A DNA stretch of 64,000 bases from Clitoria ternatea (lineage: Eukaryota > Streptophyta > Magnoliopsida > Fabales > Fabaceae): NCBI GenBank assembly GCA_037962975.1, contig CM075669.1, positions 88,766,001 to 88,830,000 on the forward strand. Direction: 5' to 3'. The notes beneath the pieces are model-generated. The model had not been told where the DNA came from and did no database searches. It saw only the letters and a list, made by a program, of their open reading frames with translations. Below, one piece after another: positions 21,390-32,714 of this stretch. Positions within the stretch are counted from its first letter, which is position 1, and each line of letters opens with the position of its first letter. Made by a program: the position numbers and the translations under genes.

Positions 21390-24262
21390 TGTAACACCCT
21401 AGATTTCTAAATACGTGATAATCCCGAAAACAGGAAAAATTTTCACAAAATTGATCACTGTTCGATCGGTATAAAAAGGAAGAAGGCAAGGAAATAAAAG
21501 AGCATTCACACATATAGCAATCAGTGGAAGGAATAAGCTGGAACCGACCCATTAGGTTCAGTGAAACACATTAGCGCCTGGGCGGAATCCACCATCAAGC
21601 CATTCGCTCAAGCGAGGTCCAACACCAACGTCTACTCGCTTCAGCGCGAACCCACACGCTTGGGCGAAACAGCTCTAGTCGCTCAGGCGAGGCACGATCC
21701 GCTTAAGCGATGCCAACACAAAAGCCTTCCCAACCACGCATTCGCTGGAGCGGATCCTTCGTTCGCTGAAGCGAGAAGCCTCACACGGCAAATTCATCAC
21801 TCGGCATCGGGGCATCCATACACTCGGTAACCGACTGATTTCACTCGGAAGTTCAATCCTAAGTCCATTCGGAACTCCATAACTTAGCTGTCCAATTTTA
21901 TCCATAAGGCCACACTTATACTCTACTTGGGTTACCGATGCCTTACACTTAAGGTCCAATTCACTCTAAACCACCATTCGAACTCCTCTCTCAGAAGGGA
22001 ATCATTCGGGTTATCACTCGAGAAGGACCAACTCTCCCTCACTCGGGATTTACTCCTAAGACAACTCGGTATGAGGGGTTCCAGCACTCGGGAATCGACT
22101 CCCACGCCTACCTTCTATAACATAGTCTCTTATATTTAACCACCAAGGTACATACTAGATTCGCCCGGTAAGTAGGGGACTTTCCACTCGGACTCTATAA
22201 ACTCTCACTCGGAATATTTCCCATTCGGAGTTTATACGCGTTTTCACTCGGAATTAGTTAAGCCTATACGCTTGAGATTCTTTCCACTAAGTTACTCACC
22301 AGGATGTCATTGGAGGAAACTTCCCTAAGAATCCGTCTAAGTGTTTCTCTCTCGGGAACTCATATGAATGAATCTCACTCGAATTTCATACTTATATTTA
22401 CTCAGAAATCCTCAGGCATATTCGTTCGAGAATAGCAGCTAACTCACTCGGCACACTACGGTTTGATCACTCGGATTATAATTACCCTACGCTTATAAGA
22501 CATACTCATGCATTCATATTCACCGTTCGGACATCACTTACAGTATAGAGAACACAACATATATATAAATGAAAGCATTCAAATAATTACAAGAGTTTCG
22601 TCATGACTTATGTTACCCGAAGCTGTTCAAGTTCTAATGTAAAGACCAAGACCAAAACATGAGCTGGCCAAGGCTTAACGAGACCTTATACACAGTATAT
22701 ACATATACACACATATTCCATGGTACTCGACTGCTCTGCTCTACACTCGGCTCCTCCTTTATTCTTCATTCCGAGAGATATTCACTGAAAATATAGCCAC
22801 TGCAGGGGTGAGCTTTTACATGTAAAATGATAATCAAAGACTTAGTATCAGCGTCAGTACACGCACCTACTTTCATTCAATCTTTCTCAGGTTAACTAAG
22901 TTCATGCAATGTAAGATAACGTCTATAACATACATGCTACATATAGTTCATCTCCACACACACACATATGCATCCATGCACTCGGGAATCATACACACAC
23001 CCCACACATGCTATGTGCACTACCACAATCAACCTCATATCTATATGCATGCCTGCGGATTCGACTCGGATAATGACTTTCAGTTACGGTTTCGCTTCGT
23101 CTGGCCCCTCGTCCTTCAGCTCTTACCAGGTGGTACCGGCCTCCCATGGGCGTCTCGAGACTCTTCTCTAGCTCCTACGGCTACCACGAGCACTATCAGG
23201 ATCTAGCCAAGGTCTGTAGCTGGAAGTCATTCCCTCAGGGTTCATGACCCTCCATGGATCACCCCACTCTTGCACATGCAGCTAATGTATTTACAGTACG
23301 TATCATCGCACCACCGATACCTCCTTCGCAGCCATTAAGTAAGAACATATTCAACACAACCTTTATATTTGTTTTATCAGTCATACCAATGCATACAACA
23401 ATCGGCAATCAAAATAATATCATCGGGCAGTTCAACTAACAAGCACACACTCATAGTCTCACAGAGATAAGAGGGGTAGAACCATGCATTTCATTCGTTA
23501 TTATCAATTACTAACAGACTATGTCACCACCATCTAGATTACATGTGATCACTGCATACCCACTGTAAAACACACACAGAATCCAGAATCATGCATAAGA
23601 TCTAGTCGTCATACACACATGCACACACACTCATGCAGTACATTCCTCCGGTACCGTTCGTGGACCATGCATTCGACATGCAAGCGCCCCCTACCTACAG
23701 AAGAACCTCAAGAAACTTTTCTGCTCTCGTCGTTGGGTCTGATGCCCTTCTCCTGGTTCGTTCAGTCTCCCTTGGCTCCGTCGTATCCTGCGCTTGGTTC
23801 TGGGATGGAGCGTGGTCCTTCCTCCAGTACTGTCGTCACGATCTCTAGGAGAGAAGAGCAAGACAGGGAGAAAAGAAGATGGAGACGAAGAGGGAAAAAG
23901 AGAGAATGAAGTGATGGAGGAAAAAGAATTCTGAAGAAACAGTGAGTGTTTGTGACCATAGGCTTACGTTCATATATATATTCGCACGAGGAAGAGAAGA
24001 GTGGGGTGGGAGAGTGTGAGCCCAGCAGCCACGCGCACTCCGCCCCATCACCTGACCATCACCATCCTTTATATTTAATTAGTTTATTATTTTCTGATTC
24101 TCAGGGTAGTTGGGCTGCTAAATTCGTCAAATCATTTTAATCATTTTAATGGCTTAAATCCACTTGATAGTTATATACAATTAACGGTTGTTTTCTATTT
24201 GAAATCGAGTCTTGATGGTTTATTTTTCATTCGGCATTTAGCTTCAAAACTGGGATGTTACA
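21390..24262 (-). repeat. 3' LTR of the gypsy element
   Basis: It starts TGTAACACCC and ends GGGATGTTACA in plus orientation. On the minus strand a TATATATATG run at about 23970-23980 could be the TATA box. Positions 21585-21790 hold a cluster of GC-rich palindromes related to TCGCTTGAGCGA. CACTCGG recurs tens of times over 21800-22520. Open frames inside are also found in the other LTR and are not genes. Confidence 0.95.
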
Positions 24263-24276
24263 GTTCTCCCCCACTC
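24263..24276 (-). other. Polypurine tract of the gypsy element
   Basis: Read on the minus strand, GAGTGGGGGAGAAC directly precedes the 3' LTR. Such a tract primes plus-strand DNA synthesis. Confidence 0.85.
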
Positions 24277-24322
24277 GAAAAGAATTTCGTCCTTGAAATT
24301 CAGTCGGTAACCTGTGCGAAAT

Positions 24323-25721
24323 TCAGTCGGTACTCACCTGAGCAAACAACTCAGGGTATTGCTGTCTCATGGTGTCTTCGCGCTCCCAGGTACAAGAGGT
24401 AGTCTTGCCTTGCTGCCACTCTACTTCGACTAGTTGTACGTTCTTGCTCCTCAACTTCTTTACCGATCGGCCCACGATTCTGATCGGTATAGTCGTAGTG
24501 GTCAGGTCTTCCTTGATTTCCACTTCATCATCAGGCATTGCGTGGCTAGGATCATGTAGATACTTCCTTAATTGAGACACATGAAATACGTTGTGCAATC
24601 GGGACAAGTGGGTCGGTAATGCTATTCGGTATGCCACGGTGCCGACTCGTTCTAACACCTCATAAGGTCCAATGTATCGAGGGCTTAACTTTCCACTTTT
24701 TAAAGCTCTCCGACTCCTTTACTCGGAGAAGTCTTCAAAAACACTCTGTCTCTGACTGAAAACTCCAATGGTTTGGTGCGTTTGTTATGGTAGCTCTTTT
24801 GTCGATCCTGAGACGCCTTCATCTTATTCCTTATCACTCGGATCTGCTCTGATGTCTGCCTTACAATGTCTGGTCCCAATAGCAGACTCTCACCTGTTTC
24901 TGACCAGCAGAGTGGGGTTCGACATCTTCGTCCATATAGTGCCTCGTAGGGTGCCATGCCAATGCTGTGATGATGGCTGTTATTTTATGTAACTCGATCA
25001 AGGGAAGGTACTGTTCCCAATCCCCACCGTGTTCTAACACACACGCCCTTAATAAGTCTTCTAAACTTTGAATCGTCCGCTCGGATTGTCCATCCGATTG
25101 GGGGTGGTAGGCAGAACTTAGCCAAAGTTTCGTCCCCAATTCCTGGTGCATGCTGGTCCAAAACCGGGACGTGAACCTAGGATCCCTATCTGATACGATA
25201 GAAGTGGGTATACCATGCAGTCGGACAATCTCATGAATGTAAATCCGAGCCAATTTATGCAACAGGTACTTCATATTTACAGGTAGGAAGTGTGCATTCT
25301 TCGTCAGTCGGTCAACAATGACCCAAATCGCATCATGGCCCGCTCGGTTTTTAGGTAATCCCATGATAAAATCCATAGCAATTGAGTCCTATTTCCACAC
25401 GGGAATCTCCAGGGGCTGCATTGCACCGTACGGTTTTTGGTGTTCCACTTTTGATTTTTGACAAGTAATACACCGAGCCACGTATTCTGCTACATCCTTC
25501 TTTAGTCCAGGCCACCAGAACTGTTTCTTCAGGTCATGGTACATCTTCGTGGTACCCGGGTGAATACTGAGTGGGCTTTTGTGGGCTTCATCAAGCACCA
25601 TTCTCCTTAACTCTCCTCCACTCGGTATGTATATTCTATTTTTCACTCGGAAAATCCCGTCTGATCCTTCGGTCAAGGACAAATCCTTTCCTTTGGCCTG
25701 TGTCTCCTTCATTTCAGCCAA
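24323..25721 (-). pseudogene. gypsy pol: integrase with chromodomain-like tail (broken)
   Basis: The zinc-binding region (HPGTTKMYHDLKKQFWWPGL, CITCQKSK; 25721-25389) comes first. The DDE core follows, with MDFIMGLP, the Asp of AIWVIVDRLTK, the Asp of SDRDPRF and the Glu of SERTIQSLED (25376-24861). Next is a C-terminal region with YGRRCRTPLCWSE and RVFLKTSPSKG (24957-24700). Last is ALPTHLSRLHNVFHVSQLRK and a chromodomain-like end, VEVEWQQGKTTSCTWERED (24658-24323). A TAG replaces the Trp codon just before DSIAMDF, and frameshifts fall near 25000-24957 and 24700-24660. In chromoviruses the tail steers integration to heterochromatin marks. Confidence 0.9.
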
Positions 25722-25736
25722 GTAGGAATCAGTCTG

Positions 25737-26548
25737 TTATTGTTCGTATACGGATTTCAAGAAATCATTGGCGATTCTCAGCGTACCGATTGTCATTTTC
25801 CGAGAGGAGGGGGTGTCAACATGTAAGTTCAGGTCTCGGAACCGTTCCAACAACTCCACTTCTCTCACCATCATTGCTGCCATGTGGAGGGATTTCTGAC
25901 TCAACGCGTCGGCCATGACATTTGCCTTACCCGGATGGTATTTTAGCTCGAAATCGTAATCTTTTAAAAACTCTGTCCATCTTCTCTGCCTCATGTTCAG
26001 CTCTTTTTGGTCGAATAGGTATTTGAGGCTTTTGTGATCACTGTATACTTCGAATCTGGACCCTACAAGTAATGCCTCCAAATTTTCAATGCGAAAACCA
26101 CTGCTGCCAGCTCCAAGTCATGGGTCGGGTAATGCTGTTCGTGAGGTCTCAGTTGCCGAGAGGCATATGCTATCACTCGGTCTCTCTGCATGAGTACACA
26201 TCCTAATCCGAGTCCTGACGCGTCACAGTAAACCACGAAGCTCTCTTGTAAATCGGGTAATGCCAGCACTGGAGCAGTCGTCAACTTGTTCTTTAGCTCT
26301 CGGAAGCTGCTCTCGCACTCGGGACTCCACACGAAGGGAATGTTTTTCTGAGTCAATTTAGTTAGTGGTAACGCCAGTTTAGAAAAACCTTCGATGAACC
26401 TTCTATAATAACCTGCCAAGCCCATAAAACTCCTTATCTCCGAGACCGACCTGGGCTTCTCCCATGCCATTACAACTGTTACCTTCGAAGGGTCCACCGA
26501 GACACCTCGCTCGGAAATCACATGTCCGAGGAAGTGAATCTCATCCAT
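25737..26548 (-). pseudogene. gypsy pol: RT thumb and RNase H (broken)
   Basis: The upstream frame has FLGHVISERGVSVDPSKV, RSFMGLAGYYRRFIEGFSKL and the RNase H start VVYCDASGLGLGCVL (26548-26063). It breaks at HYL, where one base is missing compared with the homologous site at about 2640. The next frame continues VYSDHKSLKYLFDQKELNMR and YHPGKANVMADALS (26081-25737). The segment ends in TAA where a CAA Gln codon is expected. Confidence 0.9.
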
Positions 26549-26611
26549 CTAGAATTCGCACTTTGAAAGCTTCGCAAACAACTGTTTCTCCTTCAACACT
26601 TGAAGTACCGC

Positions 26612-27760
26612 TCAGAGATGTCCTTCATGCTCCTCGGAAGTCTTAGAATAGACTAAGATGTCATCGATGAAAACAACTATGAACCGGTCTAAATAGGAGT
26701 GGAATATGTTGTTCATGTAATTCATGAAGACAGCAGGGGCGTTTGTTACGCCGAACGGCATCACCATATACTCGTAGTGGTCATACCGAGTCCTAAAGGC
26801 AGTTTTAGGAATATCCGAGTCCTTCACTCGGATTTGGTGATATCCCGATCGTAGGTCGATTTTCGAGAAGACTGAGGCTCCACGCAGTTGGTCAATTAAA
26901 TCATCAATTCTGGGCAATGGGTATCGATTCTTAATTGTGAGTTTGTTAAGCCGTCGGTAATCTATGCAAAGTCTCATGCTACCGTCCTTCTTCTTAACAA
27001 GCAGTACAGGTGCGCCCCATGGTGATACACTCGGTCTAATGAACTGTTTTCCGAGTAACTCATCCACTTGCTTCTTCAACTCGGCTAATTCAGTTGAGGA
27101 CATTCTATAGGGTGCACTAGAGACTGGCTCGGCTCCAGGGATCAAGTCTATAGAGAATTCGACTTCTCTATTGGGAGGGACACTCGGTACGTCTTCAGGG
27201 AACACTTCTGGGAATTCACAGACAATCAGAATTTCGTTCACTCGGGTTTTACTCTCACCCTCGGTTAGACAAAGCATCATAAGCAGTTGGGTTATACCTG
27301 GTGCCGTGTCGTCCTCATTGTGCTGTCTCGGAAAGATTATCCTTCGATTTCTGCAATCTACTAACACTTTATTGGCTGAAAGCCAATCTATTCCGAGCAC
27401 GATGTCAAGACCCTTTAGAGGCATGCAAACCAGATCGAAGGTGAAACTCCAATCATACAATACAAACGTTACATCCTTGCACATTGACGATGTCAACACA
27501 TTAGTGCCAGTCGGGCTGGCCACTTCCAAAGTCCGATTCATAGACACAGTCGGTAACTTCAAATGTTTTACACACTCATCAGCTATAAAAGAATGGGTGG
27601 CTCCCGAATCGAAAACAACATTAAGTGTATTCATACCGAGTGAGCACTTACATTGTACTAGGTCGTTTGCTGGTGCAACATCCTCTGTGTTGATGGTGTA
27701 GATCCTTCTTGCTGCTGGTTGGTCGGTATTCCTCTCTCGGTTGTTTGGGGCACGCATCAC
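26612..27760 (-). CDS. gypsy pol: aspartic protease and reverse transcriptase
   Basis: This is a long open segment of 382 residues. The protease active site is DSGATHSF (Asp51-Gly53 of this segment), with LDIVLGIDWL downstream. Reverse transcriptase motifs follow: WGAPVLLVKKKDGSMRLCID, YPLPRIDDLIDQL, SKIDLRSGYHQIRV and YEYMVMPFGVTNAP. The catalytic FIDD lies at residues 364-367 (family YxDD or FxDD). The frame is continuous with gag apart from a TGA just upstream (about 27790) and ends in a TGA at about 26610 where an Arg codon is expected, so it is a fragment of one gag-pol reading frame. The listed start is simply the first Met after the stop, not a real start. Confidence 0.9.
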   Translation of the reverse strand: MMRAPNNRERNTDQPAARRIYTINTEDVAPANDLVQCKCSLGMNTLNVVFDSGATHSFIADECVKHLKLPTVSMNRTLEVASPTGTNVLTSSMCKDVTFVLYDWSFTFDLVCMPLKGLDIVLGIDWLSANKVLVDCRNRRIIFPRQHNEDDTAPGITQLLMMLCLTEGESKTRVNEILIVCEFPEVFPEDVPSVPPNREVEFSIDLIPGAEPVSSAPYRMSSTELAELKKQVDELLGKQFIRPSVSPWGAPVLLVKKKDGSMRLCIDYRRLNKLTIKNRYPLPRIDDLIDQLRGASVFSKIDLRSGYHQIRVKDSDIPKTAFRTRYDHYEYMVMPFGVTNAPAVFMNYMNNIFHSYLDRFIVVFIDDILVYSKTSEEHEGHL

Positions 27761-27793
27761 GTTTCCTCTGGCTCGGTTGCCCCTACCACCAGG

Positions 27794-28750
27794 TCATTGG
27801 TTATCATTCACTCGGTCTCTCTCTTGGAATCCTCCTTGACGTACACTTGTGTTCGATTGGCGGAGTTGGGGGCAGTCAGGGCGAACGTGCCCCTTCTCCC
27901 CGCAATGATAACATTTAACATTTGCACCATTGCAATCCTTAGCAAAGTGGTCGCCATCGCATTTAAAGCATCTGCCATGTCTTGGTTGTCCACTCATCTG
28001 TCCCCCTTGGCCACTGCGATCCTGGTATTTAGTAAAGGGTCCTGTTCTCCCCATATTACCTGGCCTCTTGAAGCGTGACTGTTGGGGCCTCAGATACTGG
28101 TTGGTTCTGTTGTTCTGGTCCGAGTGGGCCTTGTCATCTTCTTCAAATATTCTACATTTATTTACCAATGCAGGGAAAATCCGTATCTCTTGGTATCTAC
28201 AGGCTCTCTTGATATCTGATCTTAATCCGTTCTCAAACTTAAGACACTTGGAGCTCTCCGTCCCAGGCTGTTGGAAGGGTGGGTAGAATAGGCACAATTC
28301 CTCGAATCTTGTCACGTATTCTTCCACAGTCATGGAGCCCTGCTTTAACTCCATGAACTCCAGCTCCTTCCGACTCCTCACTGTGTCGGGGAAGTACTTT
28401 TCTAAGAAGCATGTCTTAAAATCGTTCCACGTCAACTGAGTATCATCCTTAGGGAATCGGCTTCTGGCTATCTTCCACCAGTTCTCCGCCTCATCTCGCA
28501 GCATATACACTGCACATTCCACCTTTTGGGCCTCGGTACAACGAAGACCCCCAAAAATCCTCTCCAACTCCCGAGTCCATTTGAACGCTGCCTCAGGGTT
28601 CCGCCCTCCTAGAAATTCACTCGGCTTCCTCTTCAAGAAGCGGTCCAGCACTTGGCCCTCCTCAGCTCGAGGCTGGCCCTGTCTCTCAAACACGTCTGCA
28701 AAGCATTGGAATGCTGTGGCTATAGCTTCCATGCTTTGGCGATGCGTCAT
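27794..28750 (-). CDS. gypsy gag polyprotein
   Basis: A 318-residue open segment. The retrotransposon gag region is typical (FLGGRNPEAAFKWTRELERI, YMLRDEAENWWKIAR, FLEKYFPDTVRSRKELEFME, FEELCLFYPPF). Two zinc knuckles follow: CFKCDGDHFAKDC at residues 261-273 and CYHCGEKGHVRPDC at 280-293. Gag forms the particle that packages the element's RNA. The start MTHRQSM lies 285 bp inside the 5' LTR. Reading continues into pol after one in-frame TGA. Confidence 0.92.
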   Translation of the reverse strand: MTHRQSMEAIATAFQCFADVFERQGQPRAEEGQVLDRFLKRKPSEFLGGRNPEAAFKWTRELERIFGGLRCTEAQKVECAVYMLRDEAENWWKIARSRFPKDDTQLTWNDFKTCFLEKYFPDTVRSRKELEFMELKQGSMTVEEYVTRFEELCLFYPPFQQPGTESSKCLKFENGLRSDIKRACRYQEIRIFPALVNKCRIFEEDDKAHSDQNNRTNQYLRPQQSRFKRPGNMGRTGPFTKYQDRSGQGGQMSGQPRHGRCFKCDGDHFAKDCNGANVKCYHCGEKGHVRPDCPQLRQSNTSVRQGGFQERDRVNDNQ

Positions 28751-29020
28751 CCCTTATCCTAAAATCAACATTCAAGGATAAGTATACCCAGCCACTTACT
28801 ACCGATCAGTTTTCAGTCTAATATTCATTAGCTTAGCACATTATGTATTCTCGTATGTTACAAAATCAGTCGGATTAGGAGGAGTAACCTCCTACCCATA
28901 ACTCAATGTCAGAGTATCAATCAGGTTCAATTCACATCACAACAATTATGACCACTCAGTCAGGAATCACACAACCGCTTACACTCAGTAAGCTTACCTT
29001 GGCCTTGGACCTTTCGGTCT

Positions 29021-29035
29021 GCTCTGATACTAAAA
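29021..29035 (-). other. Primer binding site of the gypsy element
   Basis: On the minus strand, TTTTAGTATCAGAGC follows the 5' LTR directly. It matches the initiator-Met tRNA type TGGTATCAGAGC at its last nine bases. Confidence 0.8.
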
Positions 29036-31910
29036 TGTAACACCCTAGATTTCTAAATATGTGATAATCCCGAAAACAGGAAAAATTTTCACAAAATTGA
29101 TCACTGTCCGATCGGTATAAAAAGGAAGAAGGCAAGGAAATAAAAGAGCATTCACACATATAGCAATCAGTGGAAGGAATAAGCTGGAACCGACCCATTA
29201 GGTTCAGTGAAACACATTAGCGCCTGGGTGGAATCCACCATCAAGCCATTCGCTCAAGCGAGGTCCAACACCAACGTCTACTCGCTTCAGCACGAACCCA
29301 CACGCTTGGGCGAAACAGCTCTAGTCGCTCAGGCGAGGCACGATCCGCTTAAGCGATGCCAACACAAAAGCCTTCCCAACCACGCATTCGCTGGAGCGGA
29401 TCCTTCGTTCGCTGGAGCGAGAAGCCTCACACGGCAAATTCATCACTCGGCATCGGGGTATCCATACACTCGGTAACCGACTGATTTCACTCGGAAGTTC
29501 AATCCTAAGTCCATTCGAACTCCATAACTTAGCTGTCCAATTTTATCCATAAGGCCACACTTATACTCTACTTGGGTTACCGATGCCTTACACTTAAGGT
29601 CCAATTCACTCTAAACCACCATTCGAACTCTTCTCTCAGAAGGGAATCATTCGGGTTATCACTCGGGAAGGACCAACTCTACCTCACTCGGGATTTACTC
29701 CTAAGGCAACTCGGTATGAGGGGTTCCAGCACTCGGGAATCGACTCCCACGCCTACCTTCTATAACATAGTCTCTTATATTTAACCACCAAGGTACATAC
29801 TAGATTTGTCCGGTAAGTAGGGGACTTTCCACTCGGACTCTATAAACTCTCACTCGGAATATTTCCCATTCAGAGTTTATACGCGTTTTCACTCGAAATC
29901 AGTTAAGCCTATACGCTTGAGATTCTTTCCACTAAGTTACTCACTAGGATGTCATTGGAGGAAACTTCCCTAAGAATCCGTCTAAGTGTTTCTCTCTCGG
30001 GAACTTATATGAATGAATCTCACTCGAATTTCATACTTACATTTACTCAGAAATCCTCAGGCCTATATTCGTTCGAGAATAGCAGCTAACTCACTCGGCA
30101 CACTACGGTTTGATCACTCGGATTATAATTACCCTACGCTTATAAGACATACTCATGCATTCATATTCACCGTTCGGACATCACTTACAGTATAGAGAAC
30201 ACAACATATATATAAATGAAAGCATTCAAATAATTACAAGAGTTTCATCATGACTTATGTTACCCGAAGCTGTTCAAGTTCTAACGTAAAGACCAAGACC
30301 AAAACATGAGCCGGCCAAGGCTTAACGAGACCTTATACACAGTATATACATATACACACATATTCCATGGTACTCGACTGCTCTGCTCTACACTCGGCTC
30401 CTCCTTCATTCTTCATTCCGAGAGATATTCACTGAAAATATAGCCACTGCAGGGGTGAGCTTTTACATGTAAAATGATAATCAAAGACTCGGTATCAGCG
30501 TCAGTACACGCACCTACTTTCATTCAATCTTTCTCAGGTTAACTAAGTTCATGCAATGTAAGATAACGTCTATAATATACATGCTACATATAGTTCATCT
30601 CCACACACACACATATGCATCCATGCACTCGGGAATCATACACACACCCCACACATGCTATGTGCACTACCACAATCAACCTCATATCTATATGCATGCC
30701 TGCGGATCCGACTCGGATAATGACTTTTAGTTACAGTTTCCCTTCGTCTGGCCCCTCGTCCTTCAGCTCTTACCAGGTGGTACCGGCCTCCCATGGGCGT
30801 CTCGAGACTCTTCTCTAGCTCCTACGGCTACCACGAGCACTATCAGGATCTAGCCAAGGTCTGTAGCTGGAAGTCATTCCCTCGGGGTTCATGACCCTCC
30901 ATGGATTACCCCACTCTTGCACATGCAGCTAATGCATTTACCAGTACGTATCATCGCACCACTGATACCTCCCTCGCAGCCATTAAGTAAGAACAGATTC
31001 AACACAGCCTTTATATTTGTTTTATCAGTCATACCAATGCATACAACAATCGGCAATCAAAATAATATCATCGGGCAGTTCAACTAACAAGCACACACTC
31101 ATAGTCTCACAGAGATAAGAGGGGTAGAACCATGCATTTCATTCGTCATTATCAATTACTAACAGACTATGTCACCACCATCTAGATTACATGCGATCAC
31201 TGCATACCCACTATAAAACACACACAGAATCCAGAATCATGCATAAGATCTAGTCGTCATATACACATGCACACACACTCATGCAGTACATTCCTCCGGT
31301 ACCGTTCGTGGACCATGCATTCGACATGCAAGCGCCCCCTACCTACAGAAGAACCTCAAGAAACTTTTTTGCTCTCGTCGTTGGGTCTGATGCCCTTCTC
31401 CTGGTTCGTTCAGTCTCCCTTGGCTCCATCGTATCCTGCGCTTGGTTCTGGGATGGAGCGTGGTCCTTCCTCCAGTACTGTCGTCACGATCTCCAGAAGC
31501 GAAGAGCAAGACAGGGAGAAAAGAAGATGGAGACGAAGAGGGAAAAAGAGAGAATAAAGTGATGGAGGAAAAAGAATTCTGAAGGAACAGTGAGTGTTTG
31601 TGACCATAGGCTTACGTTCATATATATATTCGCACGAGGAAGAGAAGAGTGGGGTGGGAGAGCGTGAGCCCAGCAGCCACGCGCACTCCTCCCCATCACC
31701 TGGCCATCACCATCCTTTATATTTAATTAGTTTATTGTTTTCTGATTCTCAGGGTAGTTGGGCTGCTAAATTCCTCAAATCATTTTAATCATTTTAATGG
31801 CTTAAATCCACTTGATAGTTATATACAATTAACGGTTGTTTTCTATTTGAAATCGAGTCTTGATGGTTTATTTTTCATTCGGCATTTAGCTTCAAAACTG
31901 GGATGTTACA
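29036..31910 (-). repeat. 5' LTR of the gypsy element
   Basis: Near-identical partner of 21390-24262 and the expected promoter of the element, read toward lower coordinates. Differences from the other LTR are almost all C/T or G/A. Confidence 0.95.
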
Positions 31911-32385
31911 ATTTATACCAATTAGTGTAGCTTTAGGATTATCATTTTATGTATTTTATGTACCATATTTGTCGTTTATATGGTTTGATTGAAATTTATT
32001 CATTTTCATCTTTTTCATTAATTGAGCTATATATATCTTATTGTGTGCATCAATTAGGCTGTCTGGTTATAAACTCTCTGCTTGTAGGTTTGGGGAATGA
32101 ATAAAAACAAAACTTGTATATAAAAAACCTAACTTTTAAGGATGGTTGAACGTTAACCTTGGTTAAAAATTCAGACTTTTAAGGACGGTTGCCATCTAAC
32201 CATGATTAAAAATACCACTCTTTAACCACAGTTCTTTGTAACTGTATTTAAAAGTGATTTATAACCACGGTTTAAAACCGTGCTAAAAGGCCATTACCTA
32301 TAATCACGCTGGGAACAAGCACGATTATAGAACCATGCTTAAAGGTCATTTTTAACCGTGGTTAAAACCCTATAATGCACTAGTG
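31911..32385 (+). promoter_or_regulatory. CACTA-1 3' region and right subterminal motif array
   Basis: After the ATTTA duplication the CACTA sequence resumes and matches 53081-53230 of CACTA-2. From about 32120, motifs such as TTAACCGTGGTTAAAA, TAACCACGGTTTAAAACCG and ATAATCACG appear. These resemble the motif set of CACTA-3 more than the AAACACGG type found at the left end of CACTA-1. Confidence 0.75.
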
Positions 32386-32714
32386 TCTTCATTTACATAT
32401 GTGCTTTTTCCATAAAAAAATGCAAAGAAAATGCATGCACATATCTATTCATAAAGCATGCTTAGAGACCTTACTTTATTTGTTTTGTATAGCCCTTAGA
32501 GTCCTCACCATAACTTAAGCTTAAGCTTACAAGTATTGATAAATTAATGTTTGAACTTAAGGGAATATGATCAATATTAAGTTACACCAAAGCTTTACCT
32601 AATTCTTGTTTTCAAAAATAGTGATATTTCCCCCATTGGAATGACAATAATAGAAAGGGAAAGAGGGTAGGACCAAAGTTGAAATTCTACATTGTGCTTT
32701 CGACAGTGTCGTCT

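Larger units (their letters stand above)
21390..31910 (-). mobile_element. Ty3/gypsy chromovirus-like LTR retrotransposon, nearly complete
   Basis: Two LTRs (21390-24262 and 29036-31910) bound an interior coding on the minus strand: PBS, gag, protease, RT, RNase H, integrase, a chromodomain-like tail and the polypurine tract. ATTTA flanks both sides (21385-21389, 31911-31915). The sequence on either side rejoins as CACTA 3' region (compare ATTAGTGTAGCTT at 31920 with 53086). Over the first 450 or so aligned LTR bases I count six differences, all transitions, so the insertion is fairly recent but not new. Coding frames carry stops and a few frameshifts. Clade by motif wording: Tekay-like chromovirus, inferred. 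Confidence 0.95.
10887..32385 (+). mobile_element. CACTA-1: full-span En/Spm element carrying two nested retroelement insertions
   Basis: The left end starts CACTAGTGCAAGATATAGAT (10887). The right end finishes in CACTAGTG at 32385, its complement starting CACTAGTGCATTATAGGGTT. TCT flanks both ends (10884-10886 and 32386-32388), the 3-bp duplication expected of CACTA elements. Of the 21.5 kb, about 14.5 kb is later insertion: a solo LTR complex (13092-17037) and a gypsy element (21390-31910). What remains matches CACTA-2 in order: subterminal motifs, leader, TNP2 transposase, second gene, 3' subterminal motifs. Compared with CACTA-2, the second gene has lost its Transposase_24 exons and its coiled-coil and DUF8039-like exons. 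All genes are broken. Confidence 0.9.

Noticed and set aside
23619..23909. 96-residue frame in the gypsy LTR, repeated at 31267-31557
   Set aside because: It lies in a non-coding LTR, is present in both LTRs only because they are duplicates, and has no recognisable domain.
27171..27701. 176-residue plus-strand frame
   Set aside because: It is the complement of the gypsy protease/RT reading frame.
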